NCBI GenBank assembly: GCA_947629865.1
Contig: CANRFJ010000021.1
Coordinates: forward strand, 1-44,014
Length of the DNA stretch: 44,014 nt
Direction of reading: 5' to 3'
Source of the DNA: an uncultured Lachnospiraceae bacterium
Lineage (GTDB): Bacteria; Bacillota; Clostridia; Lachnospirales; Lachnospiraceae
Each line of letters opens with the position of its first letter. Positions within the stretch are counted from its first letter, which is position 1. Below are positions 18,245 through 26,449 of this stretch, one piece after another. Both the position numbers and the translations under genes were made by a program. The notes beneath the pieces are model-generated. The model was not told the DNA's origin, did no database searches, and saw only the letters and a list, made by a program, of their open reading frames with translations.

Positions 18245-19642
18245 CTATTCCAGAGTAAACGACAACAGGCTGGCATTGCCGCCGCCCCGGTAGGTCAGAT
18301 AGATTGCCTGCCGTCCGTCCGGTATATTCACCGGCGCCGTGTACTCCTCCCAGACGTTGGAATACTCCACCTTCAGCCTGGCTAACACCTCCCCGTCCCA
18401 GGCTGTCCGCACCTCAAAGACGCCGTCCGCATAACCCCGAACCCGTATGCGCACAGCCGTTACGCCCTGACAGTCAAAATACTTAAAGCCGGCCGTCGCA
18501 GTATCCTGAATATTGGCAATGTAGCCCGGCTCCTCGTCTCCGTCACGGCCGTCCTGCATGATTTTGGGAAAACGGCTGTCCCCCACATAGACTGAGGGCG
18601 TGTCACAGAACAGATTGCAGGCAATATAGGCCGGATATTCGCCCCGCCCCTCTAACGGCCCGCCATTGAGTCCGCAGGAGGTCAGTTCAACCTGCGGGAT
18701 TCTTCCGTCCTCGCCTATCCGTATCCTCTCCGCACACCCCTGACGGCTGTACCAGCTGCCATTTGTGTGTCGGTGGTAAAATATGTACCAGTCGCCGCCA
18801 ATCCGGACAATGCTGCCGTGGTTGTTGGCCCCGTAGGCCATCGGCTGCTCTGCCGGTTTATAGGTGTCGATATGCAGATCGCAGTTGCTCACGATCACGC
18901 CTCCATAGGTAAATCCACCCGTCGGTTCTTCGCTGACGGCATAGCACAGCTCGTGCATAACCACGGAGGAATATACAAAATAGTACATCTCCCCCACCTT
19001 CCGCATAGAGGGAGCCTCAAAAAACTCGTGCCCCTCAAATCCGGTTCCCTGTCCATACTCGCAGCCCGGCGCCACAATGACCGGAGCCTCAATGACAGTG
19101 AGCATATCCGGCCCCAGAACAGTCGCCATGGCTCCGGTTCGGGATTTGTCACCCCTGCCGCAAAAACCGGTATACAGATACGTCCTGTCCCCCTCCGTCA
19201 GCACGCCGGGATCAAACTGCGGCTCATCTCCCGCGCGCTCGCCCAGACGCACGCCGTCCTCATAGTGTACATAGCCGTAAAATTCATACCGCCCCGCCGG
19301 GGTATCGCATACCGCCACGGAAACAACGGAGACATGATCCAGCACATAGTACAGATAATACCGCCCGTCCGGCCCCACCGTCACATCGGGCGCATACAGG
19401 CACATTTTCCCATCGCGGTTCAGCGGATCTTCATTCCTCGGATAAATAACGCCCTCGCAGCGCCAGTCGCCCAAATCGTCCACCGGAGCGGACCAGCACA
19501 CATAATCACCCATGCAGAATACATAGCCATTGTAAAAATCATGGGAGCCATATACATACACCCTGTCTCCAAATACATAAGGTTCCCCGTCCGGAATATA
19601 TTCCCAGGACGGAAGATACGGATTAAACGCCTGTTTTTTCAT
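18245..19642 (-). CDS. glycoside hydrolase family 43 protein with C-terminal carbohydrate-binding-like domain
   Basis: A 465-residue GH43-type five-bladed beta-propeller. Family members are arabinofuranosidases or xylosidases acting on xylan and arabinan side chains. The start NPYLPSWEYIPDGEPYVFGDR is the usual N-terminal blade with the catalytic-base region. DPGVLTEGDRTYLYTGF and FEGHEFFEAPSMRKVG are further blade motifs, and YGANNHGSIVRIG carries a conserved His. After about 330 residues comes a CBM6-like sandwich (TAGFKYFDCQG, IRVRGYADG). There is no signal peptide, so it works on imported oligosaccharides. GGGAGG lies 14 bases before the ATG, an unusually long spacing. It follows the esterase gene by 27 bp, in the same operon. 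Confidence 0.9.
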   Translation of the reverse strand: MKKQAFNPYLPSWEYIPDGEPYVFGDRVYVYGSHDFYNGYVFCMGDYVCWSAPVDDLGDWRCEGVIYPRNEDPLNRDGKMCLYAPDVTVGPDGRYYLYYVLDHVSVVSVAVCDTPAGRYEFYGYVHYEDGVRLGERAGDEPQFDPGVLTEGDRTYLYTGFCGRGDKSRTGAMATVLGPDMLTVIEAPVIVAPGCEYGQGTGFEGHEFFEAPSMRKVGEMYYFVYSSVVMHELCYAVSEEPTGGFTYGGVIVSNCDLHIDTYKPAEQPMAYGANNHGSIVRIGGDWYIFYHRHTNGSWYSRQGCAERIRIGEDGRIPQVELTSCGLNGGPLEGRGEYPAYIACNLFCDTPSVYVGDSRFPKIMQDGRDGDEEPGYIANIQDTATAGFKYFDCQGVTAVRIRVRGYADGVFEVRTAWDGEVLARLKVEYSNVWEEYTAPVNIPDGRQAIYLTYRGGGNASLLSFTLE

Positions 19643-19669
19643 ATTTTCAATCTGTCCTCCCTTTTACAT

Positions 19670-21196
19670 TTATTTGCTGCCGCCCACGATATTGTCGCGG
19701 ATCGTCTCCATGAGAAAACGTTTGAACGGCGTCTCCCCGTCCAAACACAGCTGCGCGCCGTCACTGGTAAAGCGCATCTGCGCCGCCCGCTCCGCCGTAT
19801 AGGGGAGCCACTGGGGCAGGGGGCTTCCGTCCGCATCAAAACCGTTTGGATCGCCGGTCTTAATAAAGTTCGCCCAGTAGGTGCACATCTGTCTGGCCAG
19901 GTCGTAATATCTCCCCGCAAAGGGCCTTGTGCTCTTTGCCAGCGTCTCAAAGAAAAACCACAGATCCACGGAATGAAATGTGCCGGGACTGTCCTCCCCC
20001 GGAATGTCCGGCGCAAAACAGTAATAATAGCATGGATTTTCATTTTTTCTGTACCTGAGCACGCTCCTCGCCGTGCACTCGACTTCGTTTATCACGGCAT
20101 AATGCCCCTGTCCGTCGTTCTGCGACGCCTCCGGAAAGGCGAGAAATTCTCCGGCCCTACTCCCAAAGCAGCGCTCCGCCTCTGCGATAAGCTCCCGACG
20201 GGAGGCGGCAGTCAGAAAGCCCGGAAACTCATCGGACGTATTCCCCGTCATGACGGACACCGGAGCGGCCTCCCCCTCCAGAAACATTCTGAGCGGATCG
20301 CCCACACAGAACTGCCCGTCCAGAACCGTATACATACGGGGGCAGGACTGCGCATATGCGGCATACCTGTCCCGAATATAGACGGCGTCCAGACCGCGCG
20401 CCTCCTCAAGAGAGGAGACGCCCAGAAACTCAAAGAAACGGCGGCCGTTCTCCTCGGCGCTCCCTAACTCCTCCGGCTTCGTCAGATTTATCTCCTCATA
20501 GGGGCTCCGGATCATAGCGCTCATAATCACCGCCCGCCGGAACAATCCCCTGTTGCCCGGACAGGCCATCTGGCTGAGAACGCTTCCCCCTCCGGCCGAC
20601 TGCCCGGCAATCGTAATATTGTCCGGATCTCCGCCAAATGCAGCTATATTGCGCACCACCCAGCGGATACCGGCCTGCTGATCCAGGCTGCCAAAATTAG
20701 AGGGGGCCTGGGGCTGCTCCCGCGTGAGTTCCGAATGGGCCAGAAAGCCAAATACATTGAGCCGGTAATTGACCGTGACCACCACTATCCCCCTGCGGGC
20801 AAGGCGCTCCCCGTCCATCTCCATCTCCGCCGGATATCCCCACTGAAGGGCTCCCCCGTAAAACCAGACCACAACCGGCAGCCTGTCCTCCGGTTTTTTG
20901 GCGCCTGTCCACACATTCAGATACAGGCAGTCTTCACTCATGTCGATTTCCGGATCCACATGCCATTCCCTGCAGTATATATCATCACCTATGCCCGGCG
21001 TGTCCTGCATGGCAATCGGCCCAAAGCGACAGGCCTCCCTGACTCCCTCCCAGTTCTGTGCCGGCTGCGGGGCCCGCCACCGGTTTTCTCCCACCGGCGG
21101 CGCCGCAAATGGAATTCCCTTAAAAGCCGTGATTCTGGGATCCGCCGCCTCAATCCCCCTGACCAGGCCGTTTTCTGTTCTCACTTCCCTGAGCAT
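19670..21196 (-). CDS. type-B carboxylesterase
   Basis: Alpha/beta-hydrolase of the carboxylesterase/lipase type-B family, 508 residues. Nucleophile Ser200 is in GQSAGGGS, the acid is in the TGNTSDEF region and the His in GTFHSVDLW; EDCLYLNVW is the second family signature. The oxyanion segment reads VWFYGGALQWG, with Tyr where HGGG is usual. There is no signal peptide, so it is cytosolic. The ATG at 21196 is chosen because AAAGGAG lies a few bases upstream. Paired with GH43, it probably removes ester groups (acetyl or feruloyl) from hemicellulose oligosaccharides; that role is inference. Driven by the promoter at 21237-21266. Confidence 0.92.
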   Translation of the reverse strand: MLREVRTENGLVRGIEAADPRITAFKGIPFAAPPVGENRWRAPQPAQNWEGVREACRFGPIAMQDTPGIGDDIYCREWHVDPEIDMSEDCLYLNVWTGAKKPEDRLPVVVWFYGGALQWGYPAEMEMDGERLARRGIVVVTVNYRLNVFGFLAHSELTREQPQAPSNFGSLDQQAGIRWVVRNIAAFGGDPDNITIAGQSAGGGSVLSQMACPGNRGLFRRAVIMSAMIRSPYEEINLTKPEELGSAEENGRRFFEFLGVSSLEEARGLDAVYIRDRYAAYAQSCPRMYTVLDGQFCVGDPLRMFLEGEAAPVSVMTGNTSDEFPGFLTAASRRELIAEAERCFGSRAGEFLAFPEASQNDGQGHYAVINEVECTARSVLRYRKNENPCYYYCFAPDIPGEDSPGTFHSVDLWFFFETLAKSTRPFAGRYYDLARQMCTYWANFIKTGDPNGFDADGSPLPQWLPYTAERAAQMRFTSDGAQLCLDGETPFKRFLMETIRDNIVGGSK

Positions 21197-21236
21197 AGCC
21201 GCTCCTTTCCTGTAACAGATAAATTCTTTTGCGTAT

Positions 21237-21266
21237 AGTATAACACAGCCGCCTGACCTCAGGCAA
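21237..21266 (-). promoter_or_regulatory. promoter of esterase-GH43 operon with overlapping inverted repeat
   Basis: TTGCCT (21261-21266), 18-base spacer, TATACT (21237-21242) on the minus strand. A perfect inverted repeat with 6-bp arms, GCCTGA-2-TCAGGC (21251-21264), covers the inner part of the -35 box and the spacer. This is a good position for a repressor operator. Confidence 0.65.
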
Positions 21267-21324
21267 CACCCGAAAACTTTTCTGTAAAGCGGCGTTCGCG
21301 TTTTTTTCATGTGAGATTTTGCCC

Positions 21325-21353
21325 TTGCTTTTTTCCGGAAAATATGCTAAAGT
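21325..21353 (+). promoter_or_regulatory. probable promoter of the DUF2798-like gene
   Basis: TTGCTT (21325-21330), 17-base spacer, TAAAGT (21348-21353). Each box matches consensus at four of six positions. It would give a leader of about 120 bases starting near 21360, which contains the structured element described at 21373-21462. Confidence 0.5.
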
Positions 21354-21372
21354 GATATTCGAAAAAATAAAT

Positions 21373-21462
21373 AAACACATAATGACACATGTAGTGCCCG
21401 GCACGTAAATCTGATTACAGAGTATGGTTTTATCAAACAGTCCGGCTGCTATGTGTTTTTTT
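21373..21462 (+). ncRNA. candidate structured leader RNA (riboswitch-like)
   Basis: A perfect 9-bp closing stem pairs AAACACATA (21373-21381) with TATGTGTTT (21450-21458) and runs directly into seven U residues (21456-21462). Inside lie a GTGC/GCAC hairpin (21394-21404), a TCTG/CAGA hairpin (21410-21421) and two CCGG segments able to pair over distance. The sequence ACACAT occurs twice (21375, 21385) and ATGTG occurs twice (21451, 21463), which allows two exclusive pairings, one reaching to within 6 bases of the ribosome binding site (21473-21477). I could not match it to a known riboswitch class. Confidence 0.5.
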
Positions 21463-21482
21463 ATGTGGAAACGGAGGAAAAA

Positions 21483-22184
21483 ATGCCCAGAAATCAACTT
21501 GAAAGAATGGTTTTTGCCTTTATCACAGTTTTGATCACCGTACATGCCTATGTGTTTTTCAGTCTCTATGTGGTAAACGGCAATACTCTGATGGAAGTCA
21601 ATCAGACAACCAGCGTCATCGCGGCCCTGAACAAACAGGGCGGAGTCTATATGTTTGGAACCTACCTGCCGATATGGGCCTGTGTGCTGATTGAATTTTG
21701 TTTTGCCTTTACACTGGAAAATGTGGTGGGAAGTCCGCTCTCGTTCCGGCTGGCCCGACGCATATTCGATCCGGCCAAGGATCACCCCATGATGTTTGAG
21801 ACCGCTATTATCTGCGCCACCGTCGGCATTATGTGTCCGTCTATGAGCCTGATCGCAGCGTTTCTCTACTACCCCTATTACATGGATTTCAACATTTTCA
21901 CCCTGCTTGCCAACTGGTTGAAACTCGTGTGCTTCAATTTCCCCTTCGCCTTTTTCACGCAGCTGTTCTTTATCCAGCCGACGGTTCGGGTAATCTTCAA
22001 GACCATCTTCCAAAAGAAACTCAAGAACCGGATCGCAGAGGAAGTACATACGAAGCCCCAAAATGAGCAGGAAGCCATTCTGGACATCTTCCGTCAGATT
22101 GATATGCTTCAGGAGGAGATTGCCCATGAGCACCGCCGCAGAAAGGTGCTGGAAGAAGACGTAAAAGAAATTTCTTCCCGATAG
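21483..22184 (+). CDS. DUF2798-like membrane protein
   Basis: A 233-residue protein with about four hydrophobic segments (VFAFITVLITVHAYVFFSLY, MFGTYLPIWACVLIEFCFAF, ETAIICATVGIMCPSMSLIA, NFPFAFFTQLFFI) and a charged C-terminal coiled coil (about 175-233). It resembles two fused DUF2798 units, each with two helices; the family has no known function. The family name is from memory of the MPRNQLERMVFAF start. GGAGG lies 5 bases before the ATG at 21483. Monocistronic, with a long structured leader and a strong terminator, so probably individually regulated. Confidence 0.75.
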   Translation: MPRNQLERMVFAFITVLITVHAYVFFSLYVVNGNTLMEVNQTTSVIAALNKQGGVYMFGTYLPIWACVLIEFCFAFTLENVVGSPLSFRLARRIFDPAKDHPMMFETAIICATVGIMCPSMSLIAAFLYYPYYMDFNIFTLLANWLKLVCFNFPFAFFTQLFFIQPTVRVIFKTIFQKKLKNRIAEEVHTKPQNEQEAILDIFRQIDMLQEEIAHEHRRRKVLEEDVKEISSR

Positions 22185-22246
22185 TCTCAGCGTTTTCCGC
22201 TCTGAGGTCTGCAGGAGCCTGCTGAAAGAAATTAAAAAAGTCCGGA

Positions 22247-22283
22247 AAGCGAAAGCGCGCCCAAAAGGCGCGCCGCTTTTTTT
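22247..22283 (+). terminator. intrinsic terminator after the DUF2798-like gene
   Basis: Stem GCGCGCC/GGCGCGC (22255-22261 with 22267-22273), loop CAAAA, with an outer AAGCG/CGCTT extension, then seven T residues (22277-22283). On the minus strand the following U-run is broken, so it would only weakly end the BIG2 gene transcript. Confidence 0.88.
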
Positions 22284-22293
22284 GTATACCAAA

Positions 22294-22953
22294 CTAATTT
22301 ATATATTTTTTCACCAAATCCGCAATGGCAGCGCCTACCGTTTGCCCCGGCTGATACCATTTGTCCTTAAAGCATATGTTTCCGGAAACATTAACGGTCT
22401 CCACCGCACCGTCCTTCATGACAAATTCTATAACTGTCCCGCCGGCCGGTGGCATTGGATTTTCACTTGTAATATCCTTCATGGAATCAATTCCGGCAAG
22501 TACCTTATAGATCGCCGATATTCCCTCTGCGGAACTGATTTTCTCCCCATTGTGATAAAGGGATTTACAGGTAATATACTTAATATTTTTATATACTTCA
22601 CTGTCAAACACATCATTTTTATACGCAATTTTTACTGCTTTTTCCTTTACCGTCACCCCGCATACCAGTTTCTTTTTTCCCGTCTTTGCTATGATTTTTG
22701 TCTTTCCGGCGCTGACTCCCTTTACAACGCCCTTTTTCGACACTTTTGCAATGCGGGTATTCTTTGAACTCCATTTTACCTTTTTGTTGGTGTTCTTTAC
22801 TTTTAACCGCGCAGTATCGCCTGTCTTCAGAGTCAGTTTTTTCTTAGACAATTTAACTTTGCCTGCCGCATTGCCTGTATCGCCGGCAAATGCCCCTGTC
22901 ATTCCAAGAATCAGCCCTGCTGTCAGCACATACGCAAAAATTCTTTTTCTCAT
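22294..22953 (-). CDS. secreted protein with bacterial Ig-like (BIG2) domain
   Basis: 219 residues with a classical signal peptide (MRKRIFAYVLTAGLILGMTG, cleavage near AFA). A lysine-rich Ig-like BIG2 domain follows at about 30-105 (LKTGDTARLKVKN, VKWSSKNTRIAKVSKKGVV, GKTKIIAKTGKKK), then an unrecognised C-terminal domain (106-219) with a Pro/Gly-rich turn (NPMPPAGGTVIEFVMKDG). BIG2 domains are common in cell-surface and adhesion proteins of Lachnospiraceae; here a single copy is fused to a domain of unknown role. No anchor such as LPXTG is present, so the protein is free or bound by charge. AAGGAG lies upstream of the ATG. Single gene, close to the terminator of its convergent neighbour. Confidence 0.85.
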   Translation of the reverse strand: MRKRIFAYVLTAGLILGMTGAFAGDTGNAAGKVKLSKKKLTLKTGDTARLKVKNTNKKVKWSSKNTRIAKVSKKGVVKGVSAGKTKIIAKTGKKKLVCGVTVKEKAVKIAYKNDVFDSEVYKNIKYITCKSLYHNGEKISSAEGISAIYKVLAGIDSMKDITSENPMPPAGGTVIEFVMKDGAVETVNVSGNICFKDKWYQPGQTVGAAIADLVKKYIN

Positions 22954-23111
22954 GCGATCATCTCCTTATAAATTAATAATGATATTTTTAATTCCCGTCT
23001 GCCGATTTTGGTACATATATAAGTTATATCGACAGGCACGTTCTGCTTCGTAAATTATTTCGCAACGTAACTTCTAAACCTCGTCGCAGCCCGTCTTCAT
23101 AAACTTCGCGG

Positions 23112-24188
23112 CTACTCGCTCTCGTTCATATTCGCCAGTTTTGCCGCCTGGTCGGCCGCAATCAGGCTATCAATCATTTCCTCCATGTCACCGTCAATAA
23201 TCGAATCCAGCTTGTGCAGTGTCAGTTTGATCCGATGGTCGGTCACACGCCCCTGGGGATAATTGTAAGTGCGGATTTTTTCCGATCGGTCGCCGGTGCC
23301 AATCTGACTGCGCCTGGCCTCGGCCTCAGCGTCATGCGCCTTGGCGCACTCCATCTCGTACAGGCGGGCGCGGAGTACCTTCAGGGCTTTGTCCTTATTT
23401 TTCAGCTGGGATTTTTCGTCCTGACAGGAAATGACAATTCCGGTCGGTATATGGGTAAGGCGCACTGCCGAATCCGTTGTGTTGACGCACTGGCCCCCGT
23501 TTCCCGAAGCGCGGAACACATCAAATTTGCAGTCATTCATATCCAGTTCCACCTCCACTTCCTCCACCTCCGGCATAATCGCAACCGTAGACGTAGAGGT
23601 GTGAATCCGTCCGCCGGACTCTGTAGCCGGAATACGCTGTACCCGATGAACCCCGCTCTCGTATTTCAGTTTGGAATAGGCTCCGGCGCCATTTATCATA
23701 AACACCACTTCTTTGAAGCCGCCGATTCCGTTCTCATTGGAGTTCATCATATCGACCTTCCAGTGGTTCCGCTCGGCATATTTTGCGTACATGCGGTATA
23801 AATCCGCAGCAAACAGGGCCGCCTCGTCTCCGCCGGCGCCGGCACGGATTTCCACGATTACGTTTTTTTCATCATTGGGATCCTTTGGCAAAAGCAGAAT
23901 CTTCAATTCCTTTTCAATCTCTGTAATACTGCTCCTGCACTCGTTCAATTCCTCTTTGGCCAGCTCCTTCAGTTCCTCATCTGTCTCCTCGTCAAGAATG
24001 GCGAGGCTTTCTTCCATATCGGCCTTTTTTTGCTTATATTCTTTGTATTTCACGACAATCGGCTCTAACTCCGCCTGTTCCTTCATGCGCTTCTGATAAC
24101 GCTCCGCATCGTTTATCACATACGGCTCGCTGAGTTCCCTGACTACTTCCTCGTAGCGCAGCAGAGTGTCTTCCAGCTTATCAAACAT
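23112..24188 (-). CDS. prfA: peptide chain release factor 1
   Basis: Recognises UAA and UAG stop codons and triggers peptide release. 358 residues. The codon-reading PAT tripeptide is at 187-189 ([14 protein letters not shown]) and the catalytic GGQ loop at 231-233 (SGNGGQCVN), whose Gln is methylated by PrmC, encoded just upstream. The ATG at 24188 has GGAGG 5 bases upstream; the open frame extends a further 14 codons into the intergenic hairpin region but lacks a better site. Confidence 0.97.
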   Translation of the reverse strand: MFDKLEDTLLRYEEVVRELSEPYVINDAERYQKRMKEQAELEPIVVKYKEYKQKKADMEESLAILDEETDEELKELAKEELNECRSSITEIEKELKILLLPKDPNDEKNVIVEIRAGAGGDEAALFAADLYRMYAKYAERNHWKVDMMNSNENGIGGFKEVVFMINGAGAYSKLKYESGVHRVQRIPATESGGRIHTSTSTVAIMPEVEEVEVELDMNDCKFDVFRASGNGGQCVNTTDSAVRLTHIPTGIVISCQDEKSQLKNKDKALKVLRARLYEMECAKAHDAEAEARRSQIGTGDRSEKIRTYNYPQGRVTDHRIKLTLHKLDSIIDGDMEEMIDSLIAADQAAKLANMNESE

Positions 24189-24264
24189 ATAATCCTCCAT
24201 TCCGGAGCGCAGCGGAGGAGGTACGAGCAAAAAGCAGCGTAGTTGTTTTTGCCCTGTACACCAT

Positions 24265-24331
24265 AGCGAACTACGTTCGCTTTATTATTTGTGGCGCTCC
24301 GTCACAAATAGTGAGACGAATACATTCGTCT
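24265..24331. repeat. three consecutive perfect hairpins between prmC and prfA
   Basis: Three inverted repeats follow one another: AGCGAAC/GTTCGCT with a 3-base loop (24265-24281), ATTTGTG/CACAAAT with a 9-base loop (24287-24309), and AGACGAA/TTCGTCT with a 4-base loop (24314-24331). All arms are 7 bp and perfect. They fill the 155-bp gap between two genes on the same strand and have no U-run. Confidence 0.85.
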
Positions 24332-24343
24332 ATCCTCCTTATA

Positions 24344-25174
24344 TCAGCCCGGCAGCCGTCCGCAGACAATGCGGTCAAGCCCCGCCAAATCTTTCTTTAT
24401 CTCCACGCCGGAAAAACCCGCCTGACGCATACGCCCGCTGACCGCCTCGCCCTGCCCGCTTCCAATCTCGAAGAAAAGCCACCCTCCTTCGCGCAGGAAA
24501 CGACGGATTTCCTTAATGATACTATTGTAGAACAGCAAGCCGTCCTCCGCTGCTGCAAGCGCCAGCTCCGGCTCGTGCTCCCGCACCTCCGGCATCAATC
24601 CCTCCATCTCCCCCACGGGGATATAGGGAGGGTTGGACACGACAATATCAAAGGTTCCCTCAATGGAAGCGAATAAATCGCTCTGTATCAGAGAAATCTC
24701 CGCCTCGTTTGCCCGTGCATTGCGCTCCGCCACCCGGAGAGCTTTTTCCGAGATGTCAGACGCCGTCACAGAATGACAGCCGCCGAGCACCGACAGACTG
24801 ACGCCGATACAGCCGGATCCGGTGCACAGATCCAGCACGTCCTGTCCATCGGACACCCTGAGCACCTCCTCCACAAGACACTCCGTGTCCTGCCTCGGAA
24901 TCAACACATTTTCATCTACATAGAAGGGCAGGCCCATAAATTCTGTCCCATTGGTAATATACTCTAGCGGAATCCGCTCTGCCCGTTTTTCCAGGGCCCG
25001 TTCATACGTTTCCCTCCGGTCGGGAGGCATCGGGCAGTCCTTTCTCAAAAAGTAGCGGCTTCTGTCTATCCCCATGCAATGAGAGAACAGGTGCCACGCG
25101 TTTAAGTCCGCTTCCGGCACTCCGGCAGCCCGCAGTCTCTCCTCCCCCTTATGCAATTCTTCTTCCAGAGTCAT
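24344..25174 (-). CDS. prmC: release factor glutamine methyltransferase
   Basis: Methylates the Gln of the GGQ motif in release factors with SAM. The N-terminal five-helix domain is followed by a Rossmann methyltransferase: motif I DLCTGSGCIGV (115-125), acidic end of strand 2 in TASDIS, and NPPY at 181-184, which holds the target Gln. 276 residues is normal. The start overlaps the DUF1385 stop by 4 bp (ATGA), so the two are coupled. Its substrate gene prfA is directly downstream. Confidence 0.96.
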   Translation of the reverse strand: MTLEEELHKGEERLRAAGVPEADLNAWHLFSHCMGIDRSRYFLRKDCPMPPDRRETYERALEKRAERIPLEYITNGTEFMGLPFYVDENVLIPRQDTECLVEEVLRVSDGQDVLDLCTGSGCIGVSLSVLGGCHSVTASDISEKALRVAERNARANEAEISLIQSDLFASIEGTFDIVVSNPPYIPVGEMEGLMPEVREHEPELALAAAEDGLLFYNSIIKEIRRFLREGGWLFFEIGSGQGEAVSGRMRQAGFSGVEIKKDLAGLDRIVCGRLPG

Positions 25175-26379
25175 TCCTGCTCACTCTCTCCGGACTCCGG
25201 CGCCTCAAAGTAACGGTCGAGGGCGTTTAAAATCTCATCGTCTTCTTCCTCTCCCTCGATATCCAGAATCTCTATGTCCTCCGATTCCTCCTCTGCAGCG
25301 GCAAGGGAATCCGCCGCCTCACCGCTCTGTCCGTCCTCGGCAGACACGGGTTCTGCCGCCTCACCGCTCCGTCCGTCCTCGGCAGACACGGGTTCTGCCG
25401 TCTCCTCCTCGGTCTCGGCAGCACCGGCTATAAAACTTCTCCAGTCAAAGACGGCGTCCACAGAGGCAATCGCCACCTCAATCATATCGTCCGTGGGTTC
25501 CTTTGTAGTCAGCGACTGAAGCCACAGCCCCGGCTTATTGAGAACGGATATAACTGCATTGTCGTGATTTCCCGCAAAGCGGATATACTCATAGGCAAGG
25601 CCCGCAATCACCGGCACTAACAGAATCCGCAGCGCCATGCGCAGCCATATGTTTCCCACAACGATGAACATGAAAAACAAAATGCTTATAAACATTACAA
25701 TCAACAGAAAACTGGTACCGCACCGTCTGTGTACCATTGTCTGTCTGCGGACATTCTCAACCGTCAGCTCACAGCCGTTCTCCACGCAGTTGATCGCCTT
25801 GTGCTCCGCCCCATGGTACATAAATACGCGACGGATATCCTCCATCATGGATATCAGTTTTACATATAAAACAAAGAGAAGGACGCGGATAACCCCCTCG
25901 ATCAGACCGCGCAGCTGGTCTGAGGGAATCGGTCTCCGAAGCGCCTCTGAAATAAAGAAGGGCGCCAGCACAAAAATACCAATGGCCGCTACAATGGCAA
26001 CCGCCACCAGAAGGCCCATTAAAAGCCCCTCTTTTCCTTCCTTTGCTTCTTTTGCTTCTTTTGTTTCTTCTACTTCTTCTGCTTCCTTTGTTTCCTCTGC
26101 TTCTTTTGATTTCTTTTCCTCTTTTTCCGCTTCCTCCTCAAAGAAGGAGGCCGAATAATTCAAAGTCCTCATTCCCAGTACCAGAGATTCCACAAAGGTG
26201 ACTATCCCCCGTACAATCGGTGCGTTGAGGAGTCTATACTTCTCCCTGACGCTCCTGCTCTCCTGCTTGTTTACCTCAATCTGATTATCTGGTTTGCGGA
26301 CTGCCACTGCATACTCCCGCGCGTTTTTCATCATAACGCCCTCGATGACAGCCTGTCCGCCGATACCGGAATACTTCAT
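25171..26379 (-). CDS. DUF1385 (YqhQ-like) membrane protein
   Basis: 402 residues. The N-terminus (GIGGQAVIEGVMMKN) and MYHGAEHKAINCVE are hallmarks of the DUF1385/YqhQ family. These are integral membrane proteins of unknown role, conserved beside prmC-prfA in Clostridia. About four to five membrane segments lie between 125 and 290. Two additions look specific: a charged Lys/Glu/Ala low-complexity stretch (about 83-118) and an acidic C-terminal tail (from about 325) with a 14-residue duplication. AGGAGG lies 7 bases before the ATG. A terminator hairpin separates it from rpmE, so it may have its own weak promoter or rely on read-through. Confidence 0.9.
   Translation of the reverse strand: MKYSGIGGQAVIEGVMMKNAREYAVAVRKPDNQIEVNKQESRSVREKYRLLNAPIVRGIVTFVESLVLGMRTLNYSASFFEEEAEKEEKKSKEAEETKEAEEVEETKEAKEAKEGKEGLLMGLLVAVAIVAAIGIFVLAPFFISEALRRPIPSDQLRGLIEGVIRVLLFVLYVKLISMMEDIRRVFMYHGAEHKAINCVENGCELTVENVRRQTMVHRRCGTSFLLIVMFISILFFMFIVVGNIWLRMALRILLVPVIAGLAYEYIRFAGNHDNAVISVLNKPGLWLQSLTTKEPTDDMIEVAIASVDAVFDWRSFIAGAAETEEETAEPVSAEDGRSGEAAEPVSAEDGQSGEAADSLAAAEEESEDIEILDIEGEEEDDEILNALDRYFEAPESGESEQE
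25313..25396. repeat. two-copy 42-bp in-frame repeat in DUF1385 gene
   Basis: Two units, 25313-25354 and 25355-25396, differ by one base. Each encodes a 14-residue acidic unit of the form EPVSAEDG(R/Q)SGEAA in the C-terminal tail. The length is a multiple of three, so the number can change without a frameshift. Confidence 0.9.
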
Positions 26380-26412
26380 GAATACCTCCTGTTTCTCCCA
26401 TAAGATAATAAA

Positions 26413-26434
26413 GGCAGAGCCAACCGACTCTGCC
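26413..26434 (-). terminator. intrinsic terminator after rpmE
   Basis: Stem GGCAGAG/CTCTGCC (26413-26419 with 26428-26434) and an 8-base loop, followed on the minus strand by TTTATTATCTT. It lies between rpmE and the DUF1385 gene and should end most rpmE transcripts. Confidence 0.75.
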
Positions 26435-26449
26435 CTTGTTCACAGTGAA

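Noticed and set aside
18900-20467. Long plus-strand open frame opposite the GH43 and esterase genes
   Set aside because: It is antisense to two clear genes, has no ribosome binding site and no recognisable domains; long antisense frames are expected in G+C-rich coding DNA.
21361-21482. Purine riboswitch before the DUF2798-like gene
   Set aside because: CGTAAAT and CTATG echo purine riboswitch joining segments, but the TTTCTACC segment and the two kissing loops are missing and the stem lengths differ.
23040-23111. Imperfect inverted repeats downstream of prfA as a terminator
   Set aside because: Pairing is broken and no U-run follows; I could not define a stem worth listing. The gap 22954-23111 shows no gene or confident promoter.
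26035-26130. CTTCTTTTG-like repeats as a CRISPR or regulatory array
   Set aside because: They are codon-level repeats for a Lys/Glu/Ala stretch in the DUF1385 protein, with no spacers.
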